Of a stretch of DNA of 64,000 bases, positions 45,113 to 53,072 are shown piece by piece (position 1 is the stretch's first letter; each line of letters starts with the position of its first letter). This DNA comes from Mycobacterium lehmannii (lineage in GTDB: Bacteria; Actinomycetota; Actinomycetes; Mycobacteriales; Mycobacteriaceae), in assembly GCF_002245535.1 (NCBI RefSeq), contig NZ_NKCN01000016.1, positions 1-64,000 on the forward strand. The letters run 5' to 3'. The notes below the pieces were generated by a model. That model was not told where the DNA came from. It was given only the letters and a program-made list of their open reading frames with translations, and searched no databases. Made by a program: the position numbers and the translations under genes.

Positions 45113-45964
45113 GTGGGCGCTGATGAGCTTGCCGATCGGATCGCCGGTTTGGTGGCGATGTCGTCGGGTGACAGCCAACGGGACACGCTGATCCGGTTGA
45201 CGTGCGGCAGGTCGCTGTCGTTGCCGCCGCTGGCGGTGCAAGTCGACCTGCTCGACGAGTCCACCGAAGCGGACCGGGTGGTGGCGGCGTTCGCCGAGCA
45301 GTTCGCGACCGACGTGACGGGTATCGGTGACAACCAGCGCAAGCGGCTATCGGAGACTTTGGGCGACAACGTATTTCGGACCATCGTCGCGACTTTCATC
45401 GCGGACTTCGTGCCGCGGGTGTGGGCGGGCTGTGAAGCGCTGGGGTTAGGGAGACCCGGTCACGTCAGCGTCGTGGAGTGGGATCCGGAGTCCGATCCCG
45501 TCGATGCGTTGCTCAACGGGTTCGCACCGGCGGTGGCGCGGTTGCGGGCGCTCGATCCGGTGACCACGGAGATCGTCCGGTTGCGTGGCGCGACGCAGCA
45601 CAACTGCAGGTTGTGCAAGTCGTTGCGCGACGGCGACGCGTTGGACTCGGGCGGCTCGGAGGAGATGTATGGGCAGATCGAGGCCTATGAATCCGCCGAG
45701 AGCCTGACCGACGCGCAGAAGGCGGCGCTGCGGTACGTTGACGCGCTGATCTGGTCGCCAGCGCGCATCGACGCCGAGGTCGCGGCGGAGGTGCGGCGGA
45801 ATTTCTCGGAGAAGCAGTCGTTGGAGCTGACGCTGGATGTCATGCGCAACGCGTGCAACAAGATCGCGGTAGCGCTGGGCGCCGACACGCCGCGGGTGGC
45901 TTCGGGCACCGAGAGGTACTCGATCGGTGACGACGGGCAGCCGGTGTACGCCGATATCGCCTGA
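45113..45964 (+). CDS. AhpD-like (carboxymuconolactone decarboxylase family) protein, Rv2313c-like
   Basis: Protein of 283 residues, orthologue of Rv2313c. The segment TEIVRLRGATQHNCRLCKSLRDGD contains the CxxC (Cys165, Cys168) of AhpD-like peroxidase-related proteins (read in parts), with a nearby catalytic-type Glu and His. ALRYVDALIW and LTLDVMRNACNKIAVALG are also family-like. A thiol redox role is inferred. GTG 45113 lies 6 nt after AATAAT, suggesting a leaderless start. It is co-oriented with tldD/tldE. Confidence 0.78.
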   Translation: MGADELADRIAGLVAMSSGDSQRDTLIRLTCGRSLSLPPLAVQVDLLDESTEADRVVAAFAEQFATDVTGIGDNQRKRLSETLGDNVFRTIVATFIADFVPRVWAGCEALGLGRPGHVSVVEWDPESDPVDALLNGFAPAVARLRALDPVTTEIVRLRGATQHNCRLCKSLRDGDALDSGGSEEMYGQIEAYESAESLTDAQKAALRYVDALIWSPARIDAEVAAEVRRNFSEKQSLELTLDVMRNACNKIAVALGADTPRVASGTERYSIGDDGQPVYADIA

Positions 45965-45984
45965 CGGCTCCCGGCCAGCGCTCT

Positions 45985-46075
45985 AGATGCCCACCTCTGA
46001 GGGGCATGCTATGTAGGTGCCCACCTCGCAGCGAAAAATTCGCTGGGAGCGAATTCGTCGCTGAAAGGTGGGCAC
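45985..46075. repeat. Nested inverted repeats upstream of tRNA-Met
   Basis: ATGCCC...GGGCAT occurs first. A GTGCCCACCT arm at 46017-46026 then pairs with AGGTGGGCAC at 46066-46075. Inside that pair AGCGAA-AAA-TTCGCT (46030-46044) forms a tight hairpin. The cluster may terminate the preceding operon. Confidence 0.65.
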
Positions 46076-46111
46076 ATCGCGATATGGGACGATGGTGTCG
46101 CGCAACGCGCC

Positions 46112-46185
46112 GGGGCGGTAGCTCAGTCGGTTAGAGCCGCGGACTCATAATCCGTTGGTCGCGGGTTCGAGCCCCGCCCGCCCCA
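46112..46185 (+). tRNA. tRNA-Met (CAT), elongator type
   Basis: 74-nt cloverleaf. The acceptor GGGGCGG (46112-46118) pairs with CCGCCCC (46178-46184). The anticodon arm CGGA-CTCATAA-TCCG gives CAT, and the T arm is GCGGG-TTCGAGC-CCCGC. The paired first acceptor position argues against an initiator. tRNA-Ile2 with modified CAT cannot be excluded from sequence alone. Confidence 0.92.
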
Positions 46186-46201
46186 CAACCAACTTGTATC
46201 A

Positions 46202-46290
46202 GGTCGGCTGATGCTGGACATATCTGTTTCGGGTGTCGCCTGACAGTGTTTCGGCGGATGCTTGACAGTTGCTTCGGGTGATCCATGACA
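46202..46290 (-). repeat. Array of four TGTC-initiated repeats, possible IS-end remnant
   Basis: Read on the minus strand, four units of 19-25 nt each begin TGTC and contain a CCGAA or CCGAC core (TGTCATGGATCACCCGAAGC, TGTCAAGCATCCGCCGAAAC, TGTCAGGCGACACCCGAAAC, TGTCCAGCATCAGCCGACC). Multiple terminal repeats of this kind are a feature of IS21-type insertion-sequence ends. No transposase is present. The array starts 17 nt after tRNA-Met. The GATC-centred palindrome at 46317-46336 lies nearby. Confidence 0.55.
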
Positions 46291-46453
46291 CTCATCTGAG
46301 AGCTGGGCGGCCGCTGGGTCCGCCGATCGGTGGACCGCGGTTCCTCCTCCGAACCCTCCAGTCTGCGGACTGTTCGAGCTGTCGTTTCGGGCGATAGTTG
46401 TTTCACCGAACGGGCCTCGACCAGCGGGGCCCGGGGCACAGGGAGGTAGCAAC

Positions 46454-46585
46454 ATGAACAAGAAGACCACCACGGAGAAGGTCGCCGTCGGCAGGCTCAC
46501 CATCACCAGCCCCGCAGGCCGAGCCGGTCCCGCCTATTGCTCGTGCATCGTGCCCGGCAACAGTGATCCGTCCGGGCGACGGTGA
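46454..46585 (+). CDS. 43-residue peptide with YCSC tail, candidate RiPP precursor
   Basis: Short gene with a strong RBS (GGGAGGT 6 nt before the ATG). The first 27 residues are hydrophilic and leader-like (MNKKTTTEKVAVGRLTITS then PAGRAGPA). The tail YCSCIVPGNSDPSGRR carries the only two Cys (29 and 31). The following gene begins 6 bp after the stop, so the two form an operon. Small size, leader/core layout, Cys/Ser/Asp tail and the adjacent partner suggest a ribosomally made, modified peptide. There is no close known family that I can name, and function is inferred only. Confidence 0.55.
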   Translation: MNKKTTTEKVAVGRLTITSPAGRAGPAYCSCIVPGNSDPSGRR

Positions 46586-46591
46586 TCCGCC

Positions 46592-47266
46592 GTGGCGCTT
46601 GAAGGTCGACTTCAAGAGGCGTTGGCGTTCGAAGCGCCCTACGTGATCGATCGACTTGTCAGGGACCGGATCGTCGCGACCCGGGAGTCTGCCGAACAGC
46701 TCTTCACCGAGGCAAAGAAGTACCTCGTATTGTCGGCGGCAACCCCTGACAAGTCGTTCGACATGTGTTCATCCCTGGTGGACGAAGCCTGGCACGCCTT
46801 CGTGCTCTTCACCACCGAGTACACCGACTACGGTCAGCGTTACTTCGGGAGCTACGTCCACCACGCGCCCGCCGGTGAGCGCGGCGGGCCCGAAACGACC
46901 GCACAGGCTGGCGCCTCACAAGAGGCGGCTTCCTTCGACGAGTTCTGCCGGCGATATGAGCAGCTGTTCGGGCAGCCGCTCCCAGGAATCTGGTACGACA
47001 TCGACAACGTCACTCCGTCAACCCGGGTCATCAACGATATGGCACACACGTTGACGATCGCCGCCGAAAACCACACCGTCCACGTTATGGACGGTACCGG
47101 GAACACCGTGCTCTCCGTTGATGGGATAGCAACCGAGGCAGTGGAATTCATCGTCAACACGCACGCGTTCTATGTCCGCGAACTCGCGGGAGACCTCACC
47201 GCGGCCGAGAAGGTCGGCTTGATCCAGCCTCTCGTCCGATTGGGCGTTCTGCGTGTGGCGCCCTAG
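46592..47266 (+). CDS. Protein with WHAF/HHAP region and PqqD-like C-terminus, partner of the 43-residue peptide
   Basis: Protein of 224 residues. The N-terminal half (about 1-95) is helical and holds VDEAWHAFVLFTTEYTDYG (Asp64, Glu65, Trp67, His68) and YVHHAPAG (His90, His91), a spread of possible metal ligands like that in glycine-rich-domain (GRDP-like) proteins. A variable Ala/Glu linker follows. The last 75 residues (IATEAVEFIVNTHAFYVREL, LVRLGVLRVAP) look like a winged-helix, PqqD-type peptide-recognition domain. GTG 46592 directly follows the peptide gene. A modification or binding role for the peptide is my inference. Confidence 0.6.
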   Translation: MALEGRLQEALAFEAPYVIDRLVRDRIVATRESAEQLFTEAKKYLVLSAATPDKSFDMCSSLVDEAWHAFVLFTTEYTDYGQRYFGSYVHHAPAGERGGPETTAQAGASQEAASFDEFCRRYEQLFGQPLPGIWYDIDNVTPSTRVINDMAHTLTIAAENHTVHVMDGTGNTVLSVDGIATEAVEFIVNTHAFYVRELAGDLTAAEKVGLIQPLVRLGVLRVAP

Positions 47267-47351
47267 CGGCCGCAGCGCTCGACATCGATGATCAGGCTCA
47301 GAACTGATAGCTCCGAAAGCGACGCCCTCGCCCAAAAGGACCGCTGCGCGG

Positions 47352-47357
47352 TACGTT
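47352..47357 (+). promoter_or_regulatory. echA -10 box, predicted leaderless
   Basis: TACGTT ends 7 nt before the GTG at 47365, with no RBS in between. It fits the TANNNT pattern. Confidence 0.5.
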
Positions 47358-47364
47358 GCCACGC

Positions 47365-48168
47365 GTGAGCGAAGACAGAGTTCGAGTGGAAATCAGCGGC
47401 ACCGGCGTGGCCACCGTGACGATGATTCGCGCAGACAAACACAATGCGCTCGACCACGCCATGTTCGAAGGCCTGGTCAATGCCGCCGCGCAGGTGGCGG
47501 GTGTTCCTTCGATCCGCGCGGTCGTGCTTCACGGCGAGGGTAAGAGCTTCTGCTCAGGCCTCGACGTCGCGAGCTTCGCGGCCCAGCGGGGCGGCACGAA
47601 CGTCCTGTTGGACCGAGACACCGATCACCCAGCCAACTTCGCTCAGCGCGTGACGTACGACTGGTCGCTGGTGCCCGCGCCCGTCATCGCCGCGATTCAC
47701 GGCAACTGCTTCGGCGGCGGTCTTCAGATCGCGTTGGGCGCAGACATCCGAATAGCGGCTCCCGATGCGAGGTTGTCCGTCATGGAGATCAAGTGGGGTC
47801 TCGTTCCCGACATGGGTATCACGCAGACACTGCCCCGGCTGATACCGATCGACGTCGCCAAGGAGTTGACGTTCACCGGTCGTATCGTCTCCGGCAGTGA
47901 GGCCTCGGAGCTCGGTTTGGTCACTCGCACCGCGGACGATCCGCTCGCCGCCGCGTTGATACTTGCCGACGACATCGCGCAGAGATCTCCGGATGCCGTG
48001 CGCGCCGCCAAGCGCCTCTACAACGAGACCTGGGTCAGTGATGACGCCGCGGCGGCGCTGTCGCGTGAATCCCAGTTGCAGACCGAACTGCTCGGCAAGC
48101 CCAATCAGATCGCTGCTGTCACGGCCGGGATGTCGGGGGAGCAGCCCGTCTTCACCGATCCCAAGTAG
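47365..48168 (+). CDS. Enoyl-CoA hydratase/isomerase family protein
   Basis: Crotonase-fold enzyme of 267 residues. The oxyanion-hole motifs are HGEGKSFCSGLDVASF and HGNCFGGGLQIALGADIRIA (the FGGGLQIALGAD signature). The position of the usual catalytic Glu in hydratases is taken by the Met-Gly of VPDMGITQTLPRL, so isomerase or another crotonase activity is possible. Start GTG 47365 is supported by the TACGTT box; the upstream TTG is not needed. It is one of many EchA paralogues expected in mycobacteria. Confidence 0.85.
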   Translation: MSEDRVRVEISGTGVATVTMIRADKHNALDHAMFEGLVNAAAQVAGVPSIRAVVLHGEGKSFCSGLDVASFAAQRGGTNVLLDRDTDHPANFAQRVTYDWSLVPAPVIAAIHGNCFGGGLQIALGADIRIAAPDARLSVMEIKWGLVPDMGITQTLPRLIPIDVAKELTFTGRIVSGSEASELGLVTRTADDPLAAALILADDIAQRSPDAVRAAKRLYNETWVSDDAAAALSRESQLQTELLGKPNQIAAVTAGMSGEQPVFTDPK

Positions 48169-48228
48169 AACCAAGTCCTCAGCGGTGTGACGGTCACGCT
48201 TCGATCTCTCGGAATTTGTTGAGTCAGT

Positions 48229-48247
48229 TCTCAGTCCACTCTCAGTC
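48229..48247 (+). promoter_or_regulatory. MprA-type box upstream of pepD
   Basis: Two exact 8-bp direct repeats TCTCAGTC are separated by 3 bp (CAC), 19 bp in all and ending 66 bp before the pepD ATG. This is the layout described for MprA boxes at mprA and pepD of M. tuberculosis. It suggests control by the envelope-stress system MprAB. Confidence 0.75.
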
Positions 48248-48313
48248 AGCACAGGGACCGTGGGCTGAGGCCATGTGGGCTGATCAACGATTCCAGAAAG
48301 AGAACGAGCGCAA

Positions 48314-49621
48314 ATGACCAACACTCCGCGGTATTCCACGGACCAGCCCTCGAGTTCGGCTGCGGGACAGTCGTATCTGCACAACCAGGCTCACATCCCC
48401 TCGCATCTGCGCTATGAGTGGCGTTACGGGCAGCCGCTGGCCTATGACCTGAATTATTCTGCGCAGCAGGCTGATACCGCTCCGATCCCCAGAATCCAGC
48501 TGAAGAAGTCTCGTCGCGGGCTCGTCGTTGCCGGCGCTGTCGTTTGCGCGGTCGTCGGCGGCGGGGTCGGCGCGGCCGTTGTGGGCATCGACGACCGCCC
48601 GCACCACCCGACCGCCGCCCAGACACCCATCGGTGCTGCGCCCCTCACACCACACGCGGCCGCCACTGCGCCCGCGGGCACGGTGGAGGAGGTGGCGGCC
48701 CGGGTGCTGCCGAGCGTCGTCCAGTTGAAGATCGACTTGGGCGGTGAGGGCCCTTCGGGTTCGGGGATTGTGTTGAGTGACGACGGTCTCATCCTCACCA
48801 ACAACCACGTCGTGGCTTCCGCGGCCGGCAGTGATCGCGGGATGTTTCCCACCTCGCGGCGTGGCGGGCCCACGGCAACCGTGGCCTTCTCCGACGGCAG
48901 AACCGCACCGTTCAGCGTTGTCGGTGCCGACCCATCGGGCGATCTTGCCGTCGTTCGCGCCGAGGGGGTTTCCGGATTGACGCCCATCGCCATCGGATCC
49001 TCGGCGGATGTGAAAGTCGGCGAGCAAGTCGTCGCGATCGGCTCTCCCCTCGGCTTGCAGGGAACGGTGACGACGGGCATCGTCAGCGCGCTGAACCGGC
49101 CGGTGTTCGCCGGCGGCGATGCGGGCGGAGACGTCACTGTGCTCAACGCCATCCAGACAGATGCTGCAGTGAACCCCGGCAACTCCGGCGGCGCACTGGT
49201 GAACATGCGCGGCGAGCTGATCGGCGTGAATTCCGCAATCGCGAGCATGGGCAGCGGCTCCGGCGGCCAGAGCGGTTCTATCGGGCTGGGCTTCGCGATC
49301 CCCTCGGATCAGGCCAAGCGTGTCGCCCACGAACTGGTCACGACGGGCTCCGCCAGTCATGGTGCGCTCGGTGTGAAGCTCGGGAGGGAAGCCACCAAGG
49401 CCGGCGGCGCAACCGTCGCCGTCGTCGACGGTGGCCCCGCATCCGCCGCTGGACTGCCGAGCGAAGCAGTGATCACCAAGGTCGACAACCAGCCGATCGA
49501 CGGCCCTGAGGCGCTCGTGGCGGCGATCCGCTCGCGCGCCCCCGGTGAGGACGTTTCCGTCACCTATCTCGACGGTTCGGGGGCTGCTCAGACCGCGCAG
49601 GTCACGTTGGGCGAAGCGTAG
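48314..49621 (+). CDS. pepD: HtrA-like serine protease PepD
   Basis: Membrane-anchored HtrA/DegP-type protease of 435 residues acting in envelope protein quality control. A cytoplasmic Pro/Gln/Tyr-rich N-terminus (MTNTPRYSTDQPSSS) leads to one membrane segment (LVVAGAVVCAVVGGGVGAAVV). The trypsin-like domain has His (LTNNHVVASA), Asp (DPSGDLAVVRA) and Ser (NPGNSGGALVN), and a PDZ domain follows (about 340-430). The N-terminus resembles that recalled for PepD of M. tuberculosis, and an MprA-type box precedes it. mprAB and moaB2 are not adjacent here. Confidence 0.88.
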   Translation: MTNTPRYSTDQPSSSAAGQSYLHNQAHIPSHLRYEWRYGQPLAYDLNYSAQQADTAPIPRIQLKKSRRGLVVAGAVVCAVVGGGVGAAVVGIDDRPHHPTAAQTPIGAAPLTPHAAATAPAGTVEEVAARVLPSVVQLKIDLGGEGPSGSGIVLSDDGLILTNNHVVASAAGSDRGMFPTSRRGGPTATVAFSDGRTAPFSVVGADPSGDLAVVRAEGVSGLTPIAIGSSADVKVGEQVVAIGSPLGLQGTVTTGIVSALNRPVFAGGDAGGDVTVLNAIQTDAAVNPGNSGGALVNMRGELIGVNSAIASMGSGSGGQSGSIGLGFAIPSDQAKRVAHELVTTGSASHGALGVKLGREATKAGGATVAVVDGGPASAAGLPSEAVITKVDNQPIDGPEALVAAIRSRAPGEDVSVTYLDGSGAAQTAQVTLGEA

Positions 49622-49626
49622 GGCCA

Positions 49627-51285
49627 TTATTGAGCCGGCCGCAGAACCACCACTCCAGGAACGGTCCGGACGTAGTCGAACAGTGGGGTGTCGACCACCT
49701 TGTTGTCGCCAGGAAGCGAGGACGCGTTGCGTAACACCGGACCATCCGGCGTATCGACGAGGATTCCGACATGCGTGACGTCGAGGCCGCCGTCTTCGGA
49801 ATACGCTCCGATGTAGTCACCGGTTCGGAGGCCGCTCACCACGCCGTTGTCGAACTGCGCGCTCGGAATGTAGGACACCGTCCGGGGCACAACCGGCAAA
49901 CCGGGCAGGTACACGCCGCCGGAGTCCTTCTGGTTCAGATTCTTCTGAACCGGAATCGCGCTGGTGCTCAAGCTGGTTGTGATGTCGGTCGCGACCGCCG
50001 GTGTGGCCGCTGCCCAGTCGGTGAAGAAATGCTTGCGGTTCGCGAAGCCCACGACACCGTCCTTGTAGCGGACATCGACCAGCGCGGCGATGAACTCGTC
50101 GCGGTTAGCCGCCCGTTTAAGCGCCTCGACGTAATCGGCATAGGTGAAGCAGTCGACTTTCGACAGTTCGACCACCAACTGCTCCGGCTCGCTCGCCGAA
50201 CCAACGAGAGTGTGTGCACCATAAGGGGTTCCGAGAAACGCGCGTGAGATGACCTCCGCAAGCTTCGGTGGTGGCGCGTCGTTCCTGGCCGTCAGCATCC
50301 GCTCGAGGATCTGCGTGTTCTGCTCGGAGATCGCGACTTCGGGCGCCGGCGCTTCCGTGGCGGCAAGGTAATTCACGGCCAGGATCGGGTTGGCCTCGGC
50401 GTAGCCCACCGGCAGCAGCACGTCGCCGGCGGTGGACAGGTAGTAGACCTCCCACCGGTAATAGGTGTCGAAGCCGGCAGGGTCGGCGGCCATGACCGCG
50501 GCATAGTCGTGGATGGCCCGCACGTAGTTGTTCGAGTTGTTGTAGCGGTACAGCGCGTAATCGCGGTCTCGCGCGAACCCGTTGGCGGACAAGTAGCGTC
50601 CAGCCGCCATGATGCTGTCGCGAGGCGAGTGAATATCGCCGCCCGCGCCGAAAGCGGCGAACGTCGACGGCATGAACTGCATCGGTCCCTGCGCACCTGC
50701 CGTGCTCACCCCGGCGACGCGTCCGAAGGCGGTCTCGACGAGATTGATCGCCGCCAGATAGTGCCATGGCACCCCGAACTCGGCTTCGGCCTCGCGGTAG
50801 TGGGTCATCAGTTCGTCCATCGGCGTGGGCGGAACGATCCGCCACGCGGGCAGCGTGTCCTTCGGTCGGCTCATCACGCCGAGCTCACGCCGCGCGTGGA
50901 CGTTGTGGTCGTAGATCTTCACCAGCTCCGGCGGAATCCGCGGGCGCACGATCGGGTCCCACTCGGGGTGTCGTCCGATGGCTCGATACGCCAACTGCTG
51001 CCGCTGCGCCGCCGCGTTCTTCAACGACTCGGTCGACGACGGCTCACGCAGGGCCCGTTCGTCGGCGACCAGATCGTCGGCGATGCGCACCGGATCGGAC
51101 GCCAACTCTCGGCGCGGTCGCTCGGCTGCGGGCGGCGGGGCCGCAGCAGCGGGCGCGGCTGACGTGGCGGGGGGTGCTTCCTGCTTCTCGGAATCCGAGC
51201 ACCCGACCGAAGCGAACAAGATCATGCCGACGCTCGCGGCGGCAGCGATTCTGGCGGCGTCGAAACGCCGTGCACCGGCATTCAT
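49627..51285 (-). CDS. Lipoprotein: lytic transglycosylase fused to DUF1460 amidase-like domain
   Basis: Protein of 552 residues. A signal peptide with lipobox (ASVGC) is followed by an Ala/Pro-rich linker. A lytic-transglycosylase-like domain (about 155-290) carries GVPWHYLAAINLVETAFGR with the catalytic-type Glu and GAQGPMQFMPSTFAAFG. A C-terminal DUF1460 domain (about 330-552) has VDCFTYADYVEALKR with a Cys nucleophile and DVTHVGILV with His, as in NlpC/P60-related amidases. The pair of activities points to peptidoglycan turnover. A TAGACT box lies 9 nt before the ATG. It is convergent with pepD. Confidence 0.82.
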   Translation of the reverse strand: MNAGARRFDAARIAAAASVGMILFASVGCSDSEKQEAPPATSAAPAAAAPPPAAERPRRELASDPVRIADDLVADERALREPSSTESLKNAAAQRQQLAYRAIGRHPEWDPIVRPRIPPELVKIYDHNVHARRELGVMSRPKDTLPAWRIVPPTPMDELMTHYREAEAEFGVPWHYLAAINLVETAFGRVAGVSTAGAQGPMQFMPSTFAAFGAGGDIHSPRDSIMAAGRYLSANGFARDRDYALYRYNNSNNYVRAIHDYAAVMAADPAGFDTYYRWEVYYLSTAGDVLLPVGYAEANPILAVNYLAATEAPAPEVAISEQNTQILERMLTARNDAPPPKLAEVISRAFLGTPYGAHTLVGSASEPEQLVVELSKVDCFTYADYVEALKRAANRDEFIAALVDVRYKDGVVGFANRKHFFTDWAAATPAVATDITTSLSTSAIPVQKNLNQKDSGGVYLPGLPVVPRTVSYIPSAQFDNGVVSGLRTGDYIGAYSEDGGLDVTHVGILVDTPDGPVLRNASSLPGDNKVVDTPLFDYVRTVPGVVVLRPAQ

Positions 51286-51323
51286 TGCCGTCGGAGTCTA
51301 GCGCCGCCGACGGCGCCGGCGGA

Positions 51324-51623
51324 TCACGCTTGCTTGGGCTCGGGGCACAGGTACAGCCGCGCACCGGCCACGATGAAGTTCGACAGCGTTTCGTCCTTGG
51401 TCGCGATGTCCAGCTTCTCGGCCACGGCGGTCGAATCGGCACCGCGCGCGAACTGCGTACACGCGTCGCGGGCGAGAGTGGTCAGTGTGGTGCAGTCGCC
51501 CGTATAACCCACCGAGGTGATGCTGCGGCAGAGGTCGTCCTCGGGCGAAGCGGCAGCCTGGGGCGCGGCCATCAGCAGGCCGACCGCCGCGATCGAAAGC
51601 GCTGTGAGTGCACGCGTAGTCAT
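51324..51623 (-). CDS. Secreted DUF732-family protein
   Basis: Protein of 99 residues with a signal peptide (MTTRALTALSIAAVGLLMAA, cleavage near AAA-S). The mature helical domain has conserved Cys (LCRSITSVGYTGDCTTL, RDACTQF, YLCPEP), typical of the DUF732 proteins abundant in mycobacteria. GGAAGGA precedes the ATG by 6 nt. It is divergent from the acyl-CoA dehydrogenase gene. Function unknown. Confidence 0.85.
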   Translation of the reverse strand: MTTRALTALSIAAVGLLMAAPQAAASPEDDLCRSITSVGYTGDCTTLTTLARDACTQFARGADSTAVAEKLDIATKDETLSNFIVAGARLYLCPEPKQA

Positions 51624-51755
51624 GTCACGTCCTTCCTAGCGCCTGACTACCCGTTCTGGCTCGGGGCACGCAGGATCGGATGCATATCGAGATTGCGGCG
51701 TTACCGAGGCCGGGATGGCCGCATCGCTGCGCAGGGGTGGTGACAGACTGCGAGC

Positions 51756-53036
51756 ATGGCGTGGGACTTCAGCACCGAACCGGAATTTCAAGAGAAGCTC
51801 GACTGGGTCAAGCAGTTCTGCGAAGAGAAGGTCGAACCACTCGACCACGTGTTCGCGCACGCGGTGCGCATACCCAATCCGGCGGTCAAGGCTTACGTCC
51901 GCGAGCTTCAGCAGGAGGTCAAGGACCAGGGCCTGTGGGCGATCTTCCTCGACAAAGACCTCGGCGGCCCAGGCTTCGGACAGCTCAAGCTCGGCCTGCT
52001 CAACGAGATCATCGGCCGCTACTCCGGCGCCCCCCACATGTTCGGCGCGTCTGCCCCAGACACCGGAAACATGGAGATGCTCGCGGCCTACGGCACCGAG
52101 GAACAAAAGGAGCGATGGCTCAAACCGCTTCTCAACCAGGACATGTTCTCCGCCTACTCGATGACCGAACCGCAAGGCGGCAGCGACCCCAACCTGTTCA
52201 GGACCCACGCGGTGCGCGACGGCGACGAATGGGTGATCAATGGCGAGAAGTGGTTCACCTCGGCAGGCCGGGTCGCCGACATTCTTTTCGTGATGTGCAC
52301 CAACGGGATGTTCGTCGTCCCGCGCAAGACGCCCGGCGTGGAGATCATGCCCGAGCCGCGCAACCACAACCACATCATCTACCGCGATGTGCGCGTGCCG
52401 CTCGACCATCTGCTGGGGCCGGAGAACGGCGCAAAGGTGTTGGCACAGAGGCGACTCGGCGGCGGACGCATCCACCACGCCATGCGCACTATCGCGCAGT
52501 GCACACTGGCCTTCGACATGATGTGCGAGCGCGCACTCAGCCGCGAATCGCACGGAAAGATCATCGGCGAACACCAAATGGTGCAGGAGAAGATCGCCGA
52601 GTCCTACGCGATGATCAAGATGCTGCGCCTGTTCGTCCTCGAGACGGCGTGGAAGATCGACAACACCTCGACCCAGGAGGCTCGCACCGAGATCGCCGCG
52701 GTCAAGTTCTCGATGGCCAAGGTCCTGCGCGAGGTGTCGTTCAACGCCTTGCACATCCTCGGGTCGCTGGGCACCACCGACCTCACCCCGATCCAGGCGA
52801 TGTACGCCTCCGCCCCGACGATGGGCATCGCCGACGGCGTCGACGAGGTGCACAAGGCAACCGTCGCGCGCCGCGTGCTGCGCGACTATCAACCGCACGA
52901 GGGCGACTTCCCGACGGAGTTCCTGCCCTACAAGCGGGAGCAGGCGCGCCGGAAGATGCAGCCCGTGCTCGATGCCCGCCCCGAATTGGCGGCCGCCGCC
53001 GAGGCATATCAGAAATATCTGTCGGGGCGCCGCTGA
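51756..53036 (+). CDS. Acyl-CoA dehydrogenase family protein
   Basis: FAD-dependent acyl-CoA dehydrogenase of 426 residues. It shows the FAD/substrate motif YSMTEPQGGSDPNLFRTHA, WVINGEKWFTSAG and RRLGGGRIHHAMRTIAQC. The C-terminal helical domain carries the usual FAD contacts (HILGSLGTTDLTPIQAM, GVDEVHKATVARRVLRDY). The canonical catalytic Glu region could not be pinned down. CAGACT lies 6 nt before the ATG, so it may be leaderless. The acyl substrate is unknown. Confidence 0.88.
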   Translation: MAWDFSTEPEFQEKLDWVKQFCEEKVEPLDHVFAHAVRIPNPAVKAYVRELQQEVKDQGLWAIFLDKDLGGPGFGQLKLGLLNEIIGRYSGAPHMFGASAPDTGNMEMLAAYGTEEQKERWLKPLLNQDMFSAYSMTEPQGGSDPNLFRTHAVRDGDEWVINGEKWFTSAGRVADILFVMCTNGMFVVPRKTPGVEIMPEPRNHNHIIYRDVRVPLDHLLGPENGAKVLAQRRLGGGRIHHAMRTIAQCTLAFDMMCERALSRESHGKIIGEHQMVQEKIAESYAMIKMLRLFVLETAWKIDNTSTQEARTEIAAVKFSMAKVLREVSFNALHILGSLGTTDLTPIQAMYASAPTMGIADGVDEVHKATVARRVLRDYQPHEGDFPTEFLPYKREQARRKMQPVLDARPELAAAAEAYQKYLSGRR

Positions 53037-53072
53037 CGTTCGCTTCGAGGGCGCTCGCCTAGGGTGGAAGGC

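Noticed and set aside
45986..46075. CRISPR-like repeats near tRNA-Met
   Set aside because: The elements are inverted repeats and short non-identical units without regular unique spacers; no cas genes are present.
46123..46506. Minus-strand open frames ending GARTRDQRIMSPRL
   Set aside because: The C-terminus is the antisense of tRNA-Met, a well-known spurious translation; the rest covers the repeat array.
47267..47364. att-like duplicate of the tRNA-Met 3' end marking an integrated island
   Set aside because: No copy of the T-arm/acceptor sequence is seen after the peptide locus, so a tRNA integrase event is not supported.
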